The notes beneath the pieces are model-generated. The model saw only the letters and a program-made list of their open reading frames with translations. It searched no databases and was not told where the DNA came from. The position numbers and the translations under genes were made by a program. Positions 44,181 through 53,233 of a DNA stretch of 64,000 nucleotides are shown piece after piece. The DNA is taken from NCBI RefSeq assembly GCF_019991125.1, contig NZ_JAGENB010000007.1, positions 1-64,000 of the forward strand, given 5' to 3'. Each line of letters opens with the position of its first letter. Position 1 is the first letter of the stretch. Origin of the DNA: Phyllobacterium calauticae (GTDB lineage: Bacteria > Pseudomonadota > Alphaproteobacteria > Rhizobiales > Rhizobiaceae).

Positions 44181-44993
44181 TCAGCCCCTCATCCTTGGAT
44201 CAAGTTTGTCACGCAGAGCGTCACCAAGCAGATTGATCCCGAGCAGCGTCAGCGAGATGCAGAGACCCGGAAATATGGCCAGCCACACCGCCTGGGATAT
44301 GAAGGGGCGTCCGCTCGCAAGCATGTTGCCCCAGGTCGGCGCGGGCGGCGGCACGCCGAGGCCGAGGAAGCTGAGCGCGCTTTCGGCAAGCAGCACCCAG
44401 CCGAACATCGACGTGGCGAGGACCGTGAGCGGTGCGACACAGTTGGGCAGGATGTGGCGGCCCATCGTATAGGCGTTCGAGTTGCCCATGACACGCGAGG
44501 CTTCGATGAACTCCCGCTCGCGCAGTGACAGCACGTTGCCGCGGACAATCCGCACGACAGTCGGGGTATAGGCGAGGCCAAGCGCCAGAATGATGCCATA
44601 CTTGTTCGCCCCGACAATCGCGAGCAGCCCGAGCGCCAAGAGGATGCCCGGGAAGGCGAGCAGCGCGTCATTGAAGGTCATGACGATCCGATCGACCCAG
44701 CCGCGGAAATAGCCCGTCAATATCCCGATCAGCGTGCCGGCGGTTACGGCGAGCGCCACGGTAAGCAGGCTTATCCAGAAACTGGTCGCAGCACCTGCCA
44801 GCAACCGGCTGAGCACATCGCGGCCGAACTCGTCCGTTCCCAGCCAGTGGGCGGCGCTTGGCCCGGCAAGTTTGAGCTTGAAGTTGAGGCCGAGCGGATC
44901 ATAGGGCGTCCATACCGCCCCCATGAATGCCCCGGCCAGCAATGTTCCAATCAGTGCGCTTCCAAGGAGCGCATTGGGAGCGAGATTTCTCAT
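44181..44993 (-). CDS. Peptide ABC importer permease (DppC type)
   Basis: A 270-residue permease with about six hydrophobic segments. The N-terminus fits the family pattern TPYDPLGLNFKLKLAGPSAAHWLGTDEFGRDVLSRLLAGAATS. The EAA loop is REREFIEASRVMGNSNAYTMGRHILPNCVAPL. Its start overlaps the stop of the DppB-type gene by four bases, so the two are translationally coupled. Confidence 0.94.
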   Translation of the reverse strand: MRNLAPNALLGSALIGTLLAGAFMGAVWTPYDPLGLNFKLKLAGPSAAHWLGTDEFGRDVLSRLLAGAATSFWISLLTVALAVTAGTLIGILTGYFRGWVDRIVMTFNDALLAFPGILLALGLLAIVGANKYGIILALGLAYTPTVVRIVRGNVLSLREREFIEASRVMGNSNAYTMGRHILPNCVAPLTVLATSMFGWVLLAESALSFLGLGVPPPAPTWGNMLASGRPFISQAVWLAIFPGLCISLTLLGINLLGDALRDKLDPRMRG

Positions 44994-45934
44994 TCGGCAG
45001 TCACCCTCGGATCAAATAGGGGATAGAGCAGATCGACAATGAGGTTCACCAGCACGTACACCGTTGCAATGAGCAGAAGGCAGCCCTGGATCACCGGATA
45101 GTCCCTGGCGAAAATGGCATCGACAAGCAAACGTCCGAGACCGGGTATGGTGAACACCGTTTCAACCACGGCGATACCGCCGAGCAGATTGCCGAGGACG
45201 ATGCCGATCAGGGTCCAGGTCGGGCCAAAGGCATTCTTGAACGCGTGCCGCCAGAGGACCGCGGATTCCGACAGGCCCTTGGCTCGGGCATGGGTGATGT
45301 AATCCAGCTGCATGACTTCCAGCGTCGAGGCGCGCGCCATGCGCAGGATCACGCCGATCTCGTGCAGGAAGAGCGTTACCACCGGCAGGATGATATAGAG
45401 CAATCCCTGCGGAAGGTTCTGGGACATGGAGACATAACCCAGCACCGGAAGCCAGCCCAGCTTCAGCCCGAAGAACAACAGCAGGAGCAGCCCCATCCAG
45501 AACGCCGGGATGGAGAGCAGGATGGTTGCGCCGCCGACCAGCGCCACGTCCGTCATGCTGTTTTGTCGCCAGGCGGCAATCATTCCTGCAGGCACGGCAA
45601 CGATGCTCGCCAGGAAAACTGCGATCAGGACGATTTCCGCACTGATGCGCAAACGCGCCAATATCAGCGGCAGAACCTCCTGCTGGTTGGTGATCGACCG
45701 GCCAAAATCCCCGTGCAGCAGATTGCCGAGCCAGATTGCAAACTGGGCCGGAATGCTTTGGTCGAGCCCCAGCCTGGCGCGCAGGTCCGCAAGACTCGCC
45801 GGATCCGCCAGGTCACCCAGCATCAGCGATGCCGGATCACCGGGAATGAGGCGGATGAGAAAGAACACGGACACCGCCACGATGAACAATGTCGGGATCG
45901 CAGTGCCAACGCGGGTAATGGCGAACTTCAGCAT
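44990..45934 (-). CDS. Peptide ABC importer permease (DppB type)
   Basis: A 314-residue permease with six hydrophobic segments. It shows the DppB pattern FLIRLIPGDPASLMLGDLADPASLADLRARLGLDQ near the N-terminus, the loop EVMQLDYITHARAKGLSESAVLWRHAFKNAFGP and the ending LVNLIVDLLYPLFDPRV. It follows the binding-protein gene by 32 bases in the same operon. Confidence 0.94.
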   Translation of the reverse strand: MLKFAITRVGTAIPTLFIVAVSVFFLIRLIPGDPASLMLGDLADPASLADLRARLGLDQSIPAQFAIWLGNLLHGDFGRSITNQQEVLPLILARLRISAEIVLIAVFLASIVAVPAGMIAAWRQNSMTDVALVGGATILLSIPAFWMGLLLLLFFGLKLGWLPVLGYVSMSQNLPQGLLYIILPVVTLFLHEIGVILRMARASTLEVMQLDYITHARAKGLSESAVLWRHAFKNAFGPTWTLIGIVLGNLLGGIAVVETVFTIPGLGRLLVDAIFARDYPVIQGCLLLIATVYVLVNLIVDLLYPLFDPRVTAE

Positions 45935-45966
45935 GCTGACCTCTCGGGCTTACGGGAACACAGCGT

Positions 45967-47508
45967 CTACTGCTCGAGACCGAGCTCCCAAAGCCGGAGT
46001 TTTGCCTGCCAGACAGGTATGCCCTTCAAGCGCTTGCTGTTGACGGTTTCACCCGTGCCATTGCAGTAAATGATCAGGGGAACATCATGCAGCAGCTTTT
46101 TGTGAAGCTCGTCGAAGATGACCTGCCGCTGCGCCTGATCGGATACTTCCATGGCTTTGGCAATCAGCCCCAGCGCCTCCGGATTGTCCCAGACCTTCCG
46201 CGGCTGTTTGTCCTTGGGCCCGGAGAACTGCTCGAAACTCAGAGCCGGATCGAGACGCGCGGAATAGGAAAAGGACATCATCTGGTATTTGCCGGAATTG
46301 TAGCGGTCGAGCTGGGTTGACCAGTCGAGGACCTCAATGCGGGCGTTGATGCCGACGGCCTGAAGCATGGCCTGCGCCACCACCGCCGCATCGAAACTCG
46401 GTGCGGTGGGACGCTTGTTGGCGATGATGTTGATTTCCTCGCCCTTGTAGCCGGCCTTGGCGAGCAGGTCCGCCACCTTTGCCGGATCAGGGGCAAAGGC
46501 TTCTTTCTGGATATCGCTGTAGTAGCGCGAGCCGGGGAAGATCGCGGAATTGTTGGGGCGGCCGGTTCCGTTGGTCGCCTGCGCGACGAGGGTGGGAAGA
46601 TCGAGCGCCGCGGCGATGGCTTGCCGCATCTCCACCTTGGAAAGCAGCGGATCTTTGGTCTGCATCAGGAATGTATGCTTGGACGCTTCCGCTCCCGTCG
46701 TTACGGTGAAATTCGCATTGGCTGAAAACTCCGGAATGTCGGTGCTCAGAACCGATGCGACATCCAGCGCGCCGGACAATAGACCGGCTTTCACCGTCGC
46801 CGGATCGGGTACGACAAGGAATTTGATTTCCTTGATCAGCGGGCGCTTGGAGCCGACATAGCCATCGGCCTTGTCTCCGCCCGGCGAAACATAGTTTTCA
46901 AAGGCGTCGAGGGTGATGTATTCCCCGCGCTTCCAGTTGCCGAACTTGTATGGCCCGGTGCCGATGGGCTTGTCCCAACTGCCATCGGCCTTGACCGACG
47001 CCCTCTGCAGGACGGCGGTCATCCCGCAATCCGTGCGCGCCAGCGTATCGAGAAAAATCGCGCTCGGGTGATTGATCTTCATGACCACGGTTTGCGGATC
47101 GGGTGTCGTGACGGCGTCCACCTTGAGGCCATTGCGGCCGTCGAATTCCGGCAGGCAGCGCCACTCGGTCTTTGGGTCCATGTAACGGGTCCAGCTCCAC
47201 AGCACGTCGGCAGCGGTCAACGGCTCTCCATTATGAAAGGTAACGCCGGACCTGAGCTTGAACGTGTAGGTCAGCCCATCCGGCGAAAGCTCGAAGCTCT
47301 GCGCAAGCAGCGGTCCAACGGAGCCGTCTTCTTTATAGCCAACGAGACCCTCCACCGTGTGCAGGACCACCGCATCCGTATAGTCGTCGCGGTTGACGCC
47401 GGGATTGGAACTGCGGATGTCAGCCGGAATTGCCGCGGTAATCGACTGGGCGGCGGCAGGCGCCGCGATCAGCCCCAATGCCAATGACATCAAAATAGCA
47501 TTCTTCAT
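45967..47508 (-). CDS. Peptide/nickel-type ABC binding protein (family 5)
   Basis: A 513-residue periplasmic protein with signal peptide KNAILMSLALGLIAAPAAAQS. It carries the family 5 features NRDDYTDAVVLHTVEGLVGYKEDGSVGPLLAQSFELSPDGLTYTFKLRSGVTFHNGEPLTAADVLWSW, FLDTLARTDCGM and PIGTGPYKFGNWKRGEYITL. I place the start at ATG 47508, just before the signal sequence, rather than seven codons upstream. The ligand is likely a peptide or N-acylated amine, given the C45 hydrolase gene upstream. Confidence 0.92.
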   Translation of the reverse strand: MKNAILMSLALGLIAAPAAAQSITAAIPADIRSSNPGVNRDDYTDAVVLHTVEGLVGYKEDGSVGPLLAQSFELSPDGLTYTFKLRSGVTFHNGEPLTAADVLWSWTRYMDPKTEWRCLPEFDGRNGLKVDAVTTPDPQTVVMKINHPSAIFLDTLARTDCGMTAVLQRASVKADGSWDKPIGTGPYKFGNWKRGEYITLDAFENYVSPGGDKADGYVGSKRPLIKEIKFLVVPDPATVKAGLLSGALDVASVLSTDIPEFSANANFTVTTGAEASKHTFLMQTKDPLLSKVEMRQAIAAALDLPTLVAQATNGTGRPNNSAIFPGSRYYSDIQKEAFAPDPAKVADLLAKAGYKGEEINIIANKRPTAPSFDAAVVAQAMLQAVGINARIEVLDWSTQLDRYNSGKYQMMSFSYSARLDPALSFEQFSGPKDKQPRKVWDNPEALGLIAKAMEVSDQAQRQVIFDELHKKLLHDVPLIIYCNGTGETVNSKRLKGIPVWQAKLRLWELGLEQ

Positions 47509-47575
47509 ATTCTGAACCCCATTATTCATTCGGGCTTAGGCGCCCGTTGGTTGAAGAAGGAAAGATTTCCGCCCC

Positions 47576-48721
47576 TTAAGCGGCCGCGACTTGAACCGGG
47601 TCCGACCGAAGGCTGTAACGGGTGAAGTTGCGGTTGATGGCCGGCAGGCAGGCAACCTCCATGGTGCCGCTGGCGGGATGCATGATGACCATGGCAACCG
47701 TGGCCGAGAGGTTCCCTTCGGTGTTCAATCTCGGCGGCCTGCAAACGGCATAGGGCGTCAGGAAGTCATCGAAGAACGCGCGCTTCATATCGGCAATGCC
47801 GAGTTTTTCCCCGGCTTCCTCCAGTATCTTGCGCACGCGCCAGTCACGGTACGGGCTTTCCGGCACATGCGGCAGTCCTGTGTCCCGGAGTTTTGAAAGT
47901 GCCACGGGGCTCACCCAATGGTTGGCGTGAACAACCAACCCATTGGCCGGCAATATATGGAATACCTCATCCGGCGCGCACTCAAGGTCGATTGCAAAAC
48001 CCGCGCCGGTCGAAAGGATCATGTTGTTGGAGCAGGCCTTCGGCGTTCCCGCCACCGCCCGCATCGCAAGGGCGAAATGCTCCTGCTCCAATGCCTTGCG
48101 CCGGATCAGCGCCAGGGGGACGCCCTGCTGCCGGTAGTCGCGATCGGATTCAAGATAGTTTGCCGTGATGCAGACGCCGGCGCTGTTCATGCCGTTCCGC
48201 GCAAGACCGCCCGCTTCGACGAATGTCAGGAAATCCGGGCCGTCCTCCTGCAGAACCCGCAAGACGATGGCCGTCTCGGCGCACTCCGTCTTCCAGTCCC
48301 AGTTCTGGCCGTGAATAAGAGTGCCGTCCAGGCTTCTCTCGGGAAGAATGACCGCGCCGGTGCACCCGTCGTCGATCTCATCTTCCTCGTCCAGCGGCGC
48401 GTTCTTTTCCAGACGCGCCTTGGCGATGACTTCGGTGCGCGCATTGATCATGACGATATCGTCGAAAGCAACGCCAGCGCCCTCGGCGATGCCGCGCATC
48501 TCCTCGATGTAGTGCGCACCGAAATTCGCGATTTCCCCGGCAAACTCCTCGATAAGCCGCGTCTTTTCGGATGCGCTGTAGCCCAGCTTGGCAAGCTGGT
48601 CGCCATACAGCGCAACGCTTTTTTTCACGCGCTCGGGCACCGCAGCACCGTATTGGCGCCCGCGCTCAAACGGCGTCCCGGAGACGGTTACGAAGGGAAA
48701 GGATGTCGGATATGAACTCAT
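47576..48721 (-). CDS. C45 family autoproteolytic acyltransferase/amidohydrolase
   Basis: A 381-residue Ntn-hydrolase related to isopenicillin N acyltransferase. The chain is expected to cleave itself ahead of C120 in EEDEIDDGCTGAVILPE, making Cys the N-terminal nucleophile of the beta subunit. GQNWDWKTE and FVEAGGLARNGMNSAGVCITANYL are family landmarks. No signal peptide is seen, so it works in the cytoplasm. As the first gene of the importer operon it probably removes an acyl side chain from an imported N-acyl amino acid, peptide or beta-lactam-like compound. Divergent from the GntR regulator. Confidence 0.9.
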   Translation of the reverse strand: MSSYPTSFPFVTVSGTPFERGRQYGAAVPERVKKSVALYGDQLAKLGYSASEKTRLIEEFAGEIANFGAHYIEEMRGIAEGAGVAFDDIVMINARTEVIAKARLEKNAPLDEEDEIDDGCTGAVILPERSLDGTLIHGQNWDWKTECAETAIVLRVLQEDGPDFLTFVEAGGLARNGMNSAGVCITANYLESDRDYRQQGVPLALIRRKALEQEHFALAMRAVAGTPKACSNNMILSTGAGFAIDLECAPDEVFHILPANGLVVHANHWVSPVALSKLRDTGLPHVPESPYRDWRVRKILEEAGEKLGIADMKRAFFDDFLTPYAVCRPPRLNTEGNLSATVAMVIMHPASGTMEVACLPAINRNFTRYSLRSDPVQVAAA

Positions 48722-48751
48722 CGCTGCGCCTTATAGTGTATTTTGTTCAAT

Positions 48752-48773
48752 TTACGTACACTTTAATACGTAA
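48752..48773. promoter_or_regulatory. GntR operator between divergent genes
   Basis: TTACGTA-N8-TACGTAA has perfect 7-bp arms, and an AGTGTA-N16-TACACT repeat (48735-48762) overlaps it. The region is AT-rich and only 99 bases separate the divergent starts, so one protein could control both directions. Confidence 0.75.
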
Positions 48774-48820
48774 TGATTGCGTGTCAATTGGCTTTTATGC
48801 AAAAATAAGCCGCATAGGAT

Positions 48821-49711
48821 ATGGAGCTAGGATTGACCGTCAGTGACCTGCAAATAGAAATCGCCCGCCAGATCGTTTCCTTGGCCTCGTCGGAGCGCTG
48901 GCCTGTCGGGGAGCGCGTATCGGATTTTGCTTTGGCCAGAAGGCTGGGGGTCTCACGATCGCCGATCCGCTCGGCCCTTGCCTTGCTGGCGAGCCGCGGC
49001 GTTCTGGCTCATGCGCCCGGCCGGGGCTATGTCCTGGCTCTCCTGCCTGATGGCAACGGCGATATCGATGGTATCGCGCCCCCGTCGGAGCTGGAAGACA
49101 TCCACAAACGGCTGATGGCTGACCGGGCGACGGGCGCAATACCGATGGAGGTATCAGAGACGCTGCTGGCGGAGCGTTACAGCTCCACACGCGGAACCAT
49201 TCGCAAAGTCCTGCTGCGGTTTGCCGCCGAAGGCCTGGTCCAGCGCCAGAGGGGCCACGGCTGGGCCTTTGCCGAAAGCCTCGATACCGACCAGGTGGAG
49301 GAGGAAAGCTATCAGTTCCGTATGATTCTGGAATGCGGCGCCCTGCGGCATCCGGGCTTCAAGGTGGACAAGGACCATCTTGCTTCCATCCGCGCCGCGC
49401 AGGCGGATATCATGCGCATCCCGCCCGCATCGGTTCAGCGGGATCAGTGGTTCAACGTCAATGCGTCGTTCCACGAAGCCCTGGCGGTCTGGTCGGGCAA
49501 TCGCTTTCTCGTTCAGGCCGTTCGCCAGCAAAACAGCCTGCGGCGCATTACCGAATATGCCTATTTCGAAAGGCTCCCGCACGAACGCATCCGTCAGGTC
49601 TGCATCGAACACATTGCCATTCTCGACGCCCTGTCCGAGAACGACGTGATCTTTGCCGAGGCCCTTTTGCGCCGTCACATCGAAGGCGCAAGCCGCTATG
49701 AGGTGGAATGA
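48821..49711 (+). CDS. GntR/FCD regulator with two winged-helix domains
   Basis: A 296-residue regulator. The first winged helix covers about residues 10-70 (EIARQIVSLASSERWPVGERVSDFALARRLGVSRSPIRSALALLASRGVLAHAPGRGY). A second covers about 92-150 (HKRLMADRATGAIPMEVSETLLAERYSSTRGTIRKVLLRFAAEGLVQRQRGHGWAF). An FCD-type all-helical ligand domain follows (SYQFRMILECGALRHPGF...HEALAVWSGNRFL...EHIAILDAL). Standard FadR-type regulators have only one winged helix. An alternative TTG start about 12 bases later has GGAG upstream. Likely repressor of the divergent C45-peptide importer operon. Confidence 0.88.
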   Translation: MELGLTVSDLQIEIARQIVSLASSERWPVGERVSDFALARRLGVSRSPIRSALALLASRGVLAHAPGRGYVLALLPDGNGDIDGIAPPSELEDIHKRLMADRATGAIPMEVSETLLAERYSSTRGTIRKVLLRFAAEGLVQRQRGHGWAFAESLDTDQVEEESYQFRMILECGALRHPGFKVDKDHLASIRAAQADIMRIPPASVQRDQWFNVNASFHEALAVWSGNRFLVQAVRQQNSLRRITEYAYFERLPHERIRQVCIEHIAILDALSENDVIFAEALLRRHIEGASRYEVE

Positions 49712-49820
49712 CCGGATGCTGGACTTACAAGTCTCGGGTCGCAATCAACCCGTTCCTGCCGTGATTCCCAAAAAAACAACCATAACTAGAAATAAAGACT
49801 TCAGACGATAGAAACTGCCG

Positions 49821-49855
49821 ACATATTCGCGTATTGCAGACAGCGATAAATATGT
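49821..49855 (+). promoter_or_regulatory. Leader hairpin or operator ahead of the carrier-protein cluster
   Basis: ACATATT (49821-49827) pairs perfectly with AATATGT (49849-49855). After a three-base bulge, CGC pairs with GCG. The structure ends directly at the GGGGG ribosome site of the carrier-protein gene, so it could control translation or be a protein-binding site. Confidence 0.5.
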
Positions 49856-49870
49856 GCGGGGGTGCATCCA

Positions 49871-50122
49871 ATGAATGAAGCCATTCGGGAACTTTTGGCT
49901 AAGGTAGGCGGTTTGCCGGTCGCGGTCGATCAGATCAGCGATGAAGAAGACCTATACAATGCGGGGTTGTCCTCGTTCGCCTCTGTCCAGCTGATGCTGG
50001 GCATCGAGGACACATTCGATATCGAATTTTCCGACCAGTTCCTCAACCGCAAATCCTTTGCCAGCATCAAGGCTATCGAACGGACAGTGGAAGCGATCCT
50101 CAAGAACAATGAGGACGCCTGA
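49871..50122 (+). CDS. Acyl carrier protein-like aminoacyl carrier protein
   Basis: An 83-residue four-helix carrier protein. The phosphopantetheine attachment region is EDLYNAGLSSFASVQLMLGIED, with S35 the likely modified Ser (Ser-Phe in place of the usual Asp-Ser-Leu). A GGGGG ribosome site favours ATG 49871 over a GTG three codons upstream. Carrier proteins beside aaRS-like ligases in this position accept an amino acid through the thiol arm. It overlaps the acyl-CoA dehydrogenase start by one base (TGATG), so the two are co-translated. Confidence 0.88.
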   Translation: MNEAIRELLAKVGGLPVAVDQISDEEDLYNAGLSSFASVQLMLGIEDTFDIEFSDQFLNRKSFASIKAIERTVEAILKNNEDA

Positions 50123-51294
50123 TGAACGCCGGCGCCGGTAACAGTCTGCAGCAGCGCGCGTCGCGCGTTGCCGCCATCGCCGCCCAGTTCGCCGACAATG
50201 TCGATACCGAAGCACGCTTTCCGCGCGAAGCCATCAATGCGATGAAGGCCGAGCATCTGCTTGGTATCCAAGTTCCCACCGATCTTGGCGGCGAAGCGGC
50301 GCAGGTCGAGCAGATTGCGGAAATATGTTCCATTATCGGACAGTCCTGTGCTGCCAGCGCGATGATTTTCGCGATGCACCACATCAAGCTGTCGAGCCTT
50401 GTCGAACATGGCCAATCCGCGCAATGGCACCGGGCCTTCATGCACCGGGTTGCGGCCGAACAGCTGCTGCTGGCGTCTGCAACCACCGAAGGCGGCATTG
50501 GCGGGGATTTGCGCAACAGCCTGTGCGCCATCGAAATTGACGGCGATACCTGTCGCCTCGAAAAGAACGCGACAGTCATTTCCTACGGCACCGAAGCCGA
50601 TGCGATCCTGATCACGTCCCGCTCGGGCGCGGAGGCCGCATCTTCCGACCAAGTCATGACCGTTTTTGTCAGGGATCAGTATACGCTGGAGAAGACAAAC
50701 GGCTGGGATACTCTCGGCATGCGCGGCACCTGCTCGGAAGGCTTTGTTTTTCGGGGAACCGGCAGCACGGAACAGATACTGCCCCACCCTTTCGCGGAAA
50801 TCGCAGCGCAGTCCATGCTGGCCATGGCACATCTCCTCTGGAGCGCGCTCTGGTATGGCATTGCAGTCGATGCTGTCACCAGGGCCCAGTCCTTCGTCAG
50901 GGCGGCCGCCAAGCGTACGCCCGGCGTTCAGCAGCCGGGAGCATTGCGCGTCGCCGAAGCGTCGAACATGCTGCAGATGCTGAAGTCCGAAATCGTCGCC
51001 TGCCTCAATACCTACCGGCATGCCAAGGACGACAGCGACAAGCTCGCCTCGATGGGCTTTGCCATTACGATGAACAACCTCAAGGTTGGCGCATCGCAAT
51101 CCATTCTCCAGATCATCAATCATGCCATGCTCGTCTGCGGCATCATGGGTTACAAGAACGGAACACCCTACAGCCTCGGCCGGCATTTGCGCGATGCCAA
51201 TTCGGCACAGCTCATGGTCTCCAATGAGCGCATTCTTGGCAACACGGCCACGATGCTGCTCATCCATAAACAGAACACCAGTCTCTTGGGGTAA
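50122..51294 (+). CDS. Acyl-CoA dehydrogenase-like flavoprotein
   Basis: A 390-residue protein of the acyl-CoA dehydrogenase fold: helical N-terminal domain (LGIQVPTDLGGEAAQVEQIAEICSIIGQSCAASAMIFAMHH), beta domain near 120-220 (LASATTEGGIGGDLRNSL, WDTLGMRGTCSEGFVF), and C-terminal helical bundle. The C-terminal region carries no obvious catalytic Glu in the usual place, which leaves the exact reaction open. In this cluster its substrate is plausibly the aminoacyl group held on the carrier protein, analogous to carrier-bound prolyl/aminoacyl oxidases in antibiotic pathways. The ligase gene follows 6 bases later. Confidence 0.85.
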   Translation: MNAGAGNSLQQRASRVAAIAAQFADNVDTEARFPREAINAMKAEHLLGIQVPTDLGGEAAQVEQIAEICSIIGQSCAASAMIFAMHHIKLSSLVEHGQSAQWHRAFMHRVAAEQLLLASATTEGGIGGDLRNSLCAIEIDGDTCRLEKNATVISYGTEADAILITSRSGAEAASSDQVMTVFVRDQYTLEKTNGWDTLGMRGTCSEGFVFRGTGSTEQILPHPFAEIAAQSMLAMAHLLWSALWYGIAVDAVTRAQSFVRAAAKRTPGVQQPGALRVAEASNMLQMLKSEIVACLNTYRHAKDDSDKLASMGFAITMNNLKVGASQSILQIINHAMLVCGIMGYKNGTPYSLGRHLRDANSAQLMVSNERILGNTATMLLIHKQNTSLLG

Positions 51295-51300
51295 CACGGC

Positions 51301-52209
51301 ATGGACGCTCAAATATCTTTTCTCGACCGCCTGTTTTCGGCTGGTCTCCTGCTCGATACCGGCGTTGACGGTCTTTATGGACGCAGCGGCCGTTTCGAGG
51401 ACGTCATTGCCGCGTTCGAGCGGCTGATTGACCGCACCGGCGGCAGCGATGGTGCCGAAGTCATCCGCTTCCCGCCCGGAATGAACCGCGCCATCTTCGA
51501 AAAAAGCGGCTACATGAAGAGTTTTCCGCAATTGGCCGGAACCATCCATAGTTTCTGCGGATGCGAGCTTGATCATGTCAATCTCATCCAGTGCATGGAT
51601 GCCGGCAAAGACTGGACGAAGGAACAGCAAGCGACCGACATCGTGCTGACGCCGGCCGCCTGCTATCCGCTCTATCCCGTCGTTGCCCAGCGCGGCGACC
51701 TGCCGGCCGATGGCGGGCTGTTCGACCTGCAATCCTATTGCTTCCGGCACGAACCGTCGAAAGACCCGGCGCGCCAGCAGATGTTCCGCATGCGTGAATA
51801 TGTCCGCATGGGCAAGGCCGATGACGTGACGGAGTTTCGCCAGCTCTGGATCGAGCGCGGCACGGACATCATGCAGCGGGTGGGCCTTCCCGTTCACATC
51901 GACGTTGCCAACGATCCGTTCTTTGGCCGCGCCGGGCGCATGCTGGTCAACAATCAGCGCGACCAGAACCTGAAATTCGAACTGCTTATCCCGATCACAT
52001 CGACCGAGAATCCGACCGCCTGCATGAGCTTCAACTATCATCAGGATCATTTCGGCACGAAATGGGGCATTCAATTCGCCGATGGCACGACAGCCCATAC
52101 TGCCTGTGTCGGATTTGGCTTGGAGCGGATTGCGCTTGCCCTGTTCCACCACCATGGCCTGGACATCGAAGCCTGGCCGGAACAGGTTCGCCAGGAATTG
52201 TGGGGCTGA
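51301..52209 (+). CDS. Amino acid:[carrier protein] ligase (class II aaRS homologue)
   Basis: A 302-residue truncated seryl-tRNA synthetase-like enzyme lacking a tRNA-binding arm. It activates a small amino acid with ATP and transfers it to the phosphopantetheine of a carrier protein rather than to tRNA. Zinc-ligand candidates C121 (AACYPLYP), E166 ([10 protein letters not shown]) and C269 ([17 protein letters not shown]) have exactly the 45 and 148 residue spacings known for the Bradyrhizobium Bll0957 enzyme (C131, E176, C279). Motif 2 is [20 protein letters not shown], and motif 3 is [12 protein letters not shown]. The carrier-protein gene lies two genes upstream. The amino acid, Gly or Ala in studied homologues, is not readable here. 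Confidence 0.93.
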   Translation: MDAQISFLDRLFSAGLLLDTGVDGLYGRSGRFEDVIAAFERLIDRTGGSDGAEVIRFPPGMNRAIFEKSGYMKSFPQLAGTIHSFCGCELDHVNLIQCMDAGKDWTKEQQATDIVLTPAACYPLYPVVAQRGDLPADGGLFDLQSYCFRHEPSKDPARQQMFRMREYVRMGKADDVTEFRQLWIERGTDIMQRVGLPVHIDVANDPFFGRAGRMLVNNQRDQNLKFELLIPITSTENPTACMSFNYHQDHFGTKWGIQFADGTTAHTACVGFGLERIALALFHHHGLDIEAWPEQVRQELWG

Positions 52210-52217
52210 CCGGCGGC

Positions 52218-53228
52218 ATGCAAGCTGTTTTCCCCCATATCGATCCGCAGACCTACCGGCCGCATGCCCTGCATGCGCAGGACCGGATCTGGCCGGAGAC
52301 CAACTGCTATGTAGATCTGTGGATCGAGGTTCTTGCCGCACAGAACCTGCCGCCGGAAGCAATGCTGGGCTTCACCCTGAACCAGGACTTTGAAGGCGAT
52401 CAGTTCACGTTTTTCAAGGTGCCGCTGGAGGATCTGGAGACGCTTTATGGCATTCGCGTCGGCGAGCTTGCCATCTTTGACACGGTGGAAAGCCACGTGG
52501 CCGCGCAGATGGCACGGGGCCGCCTCACCCTCGTGGAGATGGACAGCTATTTCATGCCGGACACCCATGGGGTGGGCTACCGCAGCGAGCACGGCAAGAC
52601 GACGGTCGCCATCAACCGCATGGATCCGCAAAACCGCAGCCTCGATTATTTCCACAATGGCGGCTTCTTCCGCCTGGACGGCGACGATTTTGACGGCCTG
52701 TTTCAGCGTCATCTGACTGATGAGGACATGCCGTTCCTGCCCTACACGGAATTTGCAAAATTCCCGGACCAGCCAGCCGATGCCGCGTCCATACGCGCGA
52801 AATCCGCACGTCTGCTGCCCGGCCATTTCGCCCGCCGGCCCGCAGCAAATCCCATTCGTGCGTTCATGGATGTGTTTCCGCTGCAGGCCGAGGCCGTGGC
52901 GGAACGGCCCTTTGCGTTCTTCCATAAATACGCCTTCAACACGATGCGCCAACTGGGCGCCAACTTCGAGCTTGCCGCCAGCCATCTCACATGGTTGCGC
53001 CCGGATGGGGCCTTTGCGGCGGCGGCAAAGGATGCGATCCGCATTGCCGAGGTCGCCAAGGCGGCGCAGTTCCAGCTTGCCCGTGCCGTCACGCGCAAGA
53101 AATTTGCCCCGCTGGCCGATGCGCTCCTTCCCGCCGCCGATGCATGGGACAGCATGATGGATATTCTGGCTTCGGAACTCGGCCATCCCAAAGTGCACGC
53201 CGCTGCCGAAAGCCGCGTGGACGCCTGA
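52218..53228 (+). CDS. DUF1839 family protein
   Basis: A 336-residue protein of the DUF1839 family. Conserved stretches are PETNCYVDLWIEVLAAQNLPPEAMLGFTLNQDFEGDQFTFFKVPLEDLETLYGI, LVEMDSYFMPDTHGVGYRSEHGKTT and YFHNGGFFRLDGDDF. The middle region resembles the papain-like/transglutaminase-like folds used by condensing or peptidase enzymes (conserved Cys, His and Asp are present), but I do not claim this. It is a regular neighbour of aminoacyl carrier ligases, so it is a candidate for the step that accepts the aminoacyl group. Confidence 0.82.
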   Translation: MQAVFPHIDPQTYRPHALHAQDRIWPETNCYVDLWIEVLAAQNLPPEAMLGFTLNQDFEGDQFTFFKVPLEDLETLYGIRVGELAIFDTVESHVAAQMARGRLTLVEMDSYFMPDTHGVGYRSEHGKTTVAINRMDPQNRSLDYFHNGGFFRLDGDDFDGLFQRHLTDEDMPFLPYTEFAKFPDQPADAASIRAKSARLLPGHFARRPAANPIRAFMDVFPLQAEAVAERPFAFFHKYAFNTMRQLGANFELAASHLTWLRPDGAFAAAAKDAIRIAEVAKAAQFQLARAVTRKKFAPLADALLPAADAWDSMMDILASELGHPKVHAAAESRVDA

Positions 53229-53233
53229 CGCGG

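Noticed and set aside
42631-44472. Plus-strand open frame of about 613 codons opposite the fused peptide ATPase
   Set aside because: His/Arg/Gln-rich product typical of antisense frames; the minus strand has two full sets of ABC motifs.
49930-52362. Long minus-strand open frame of about 810 codons opposite the carrier-protein cluster
   Set aside because: It mirrors the codon pattern of the real plus-strand genes, and its product shows no domain. The plus strand encodes recognisable families throughout.
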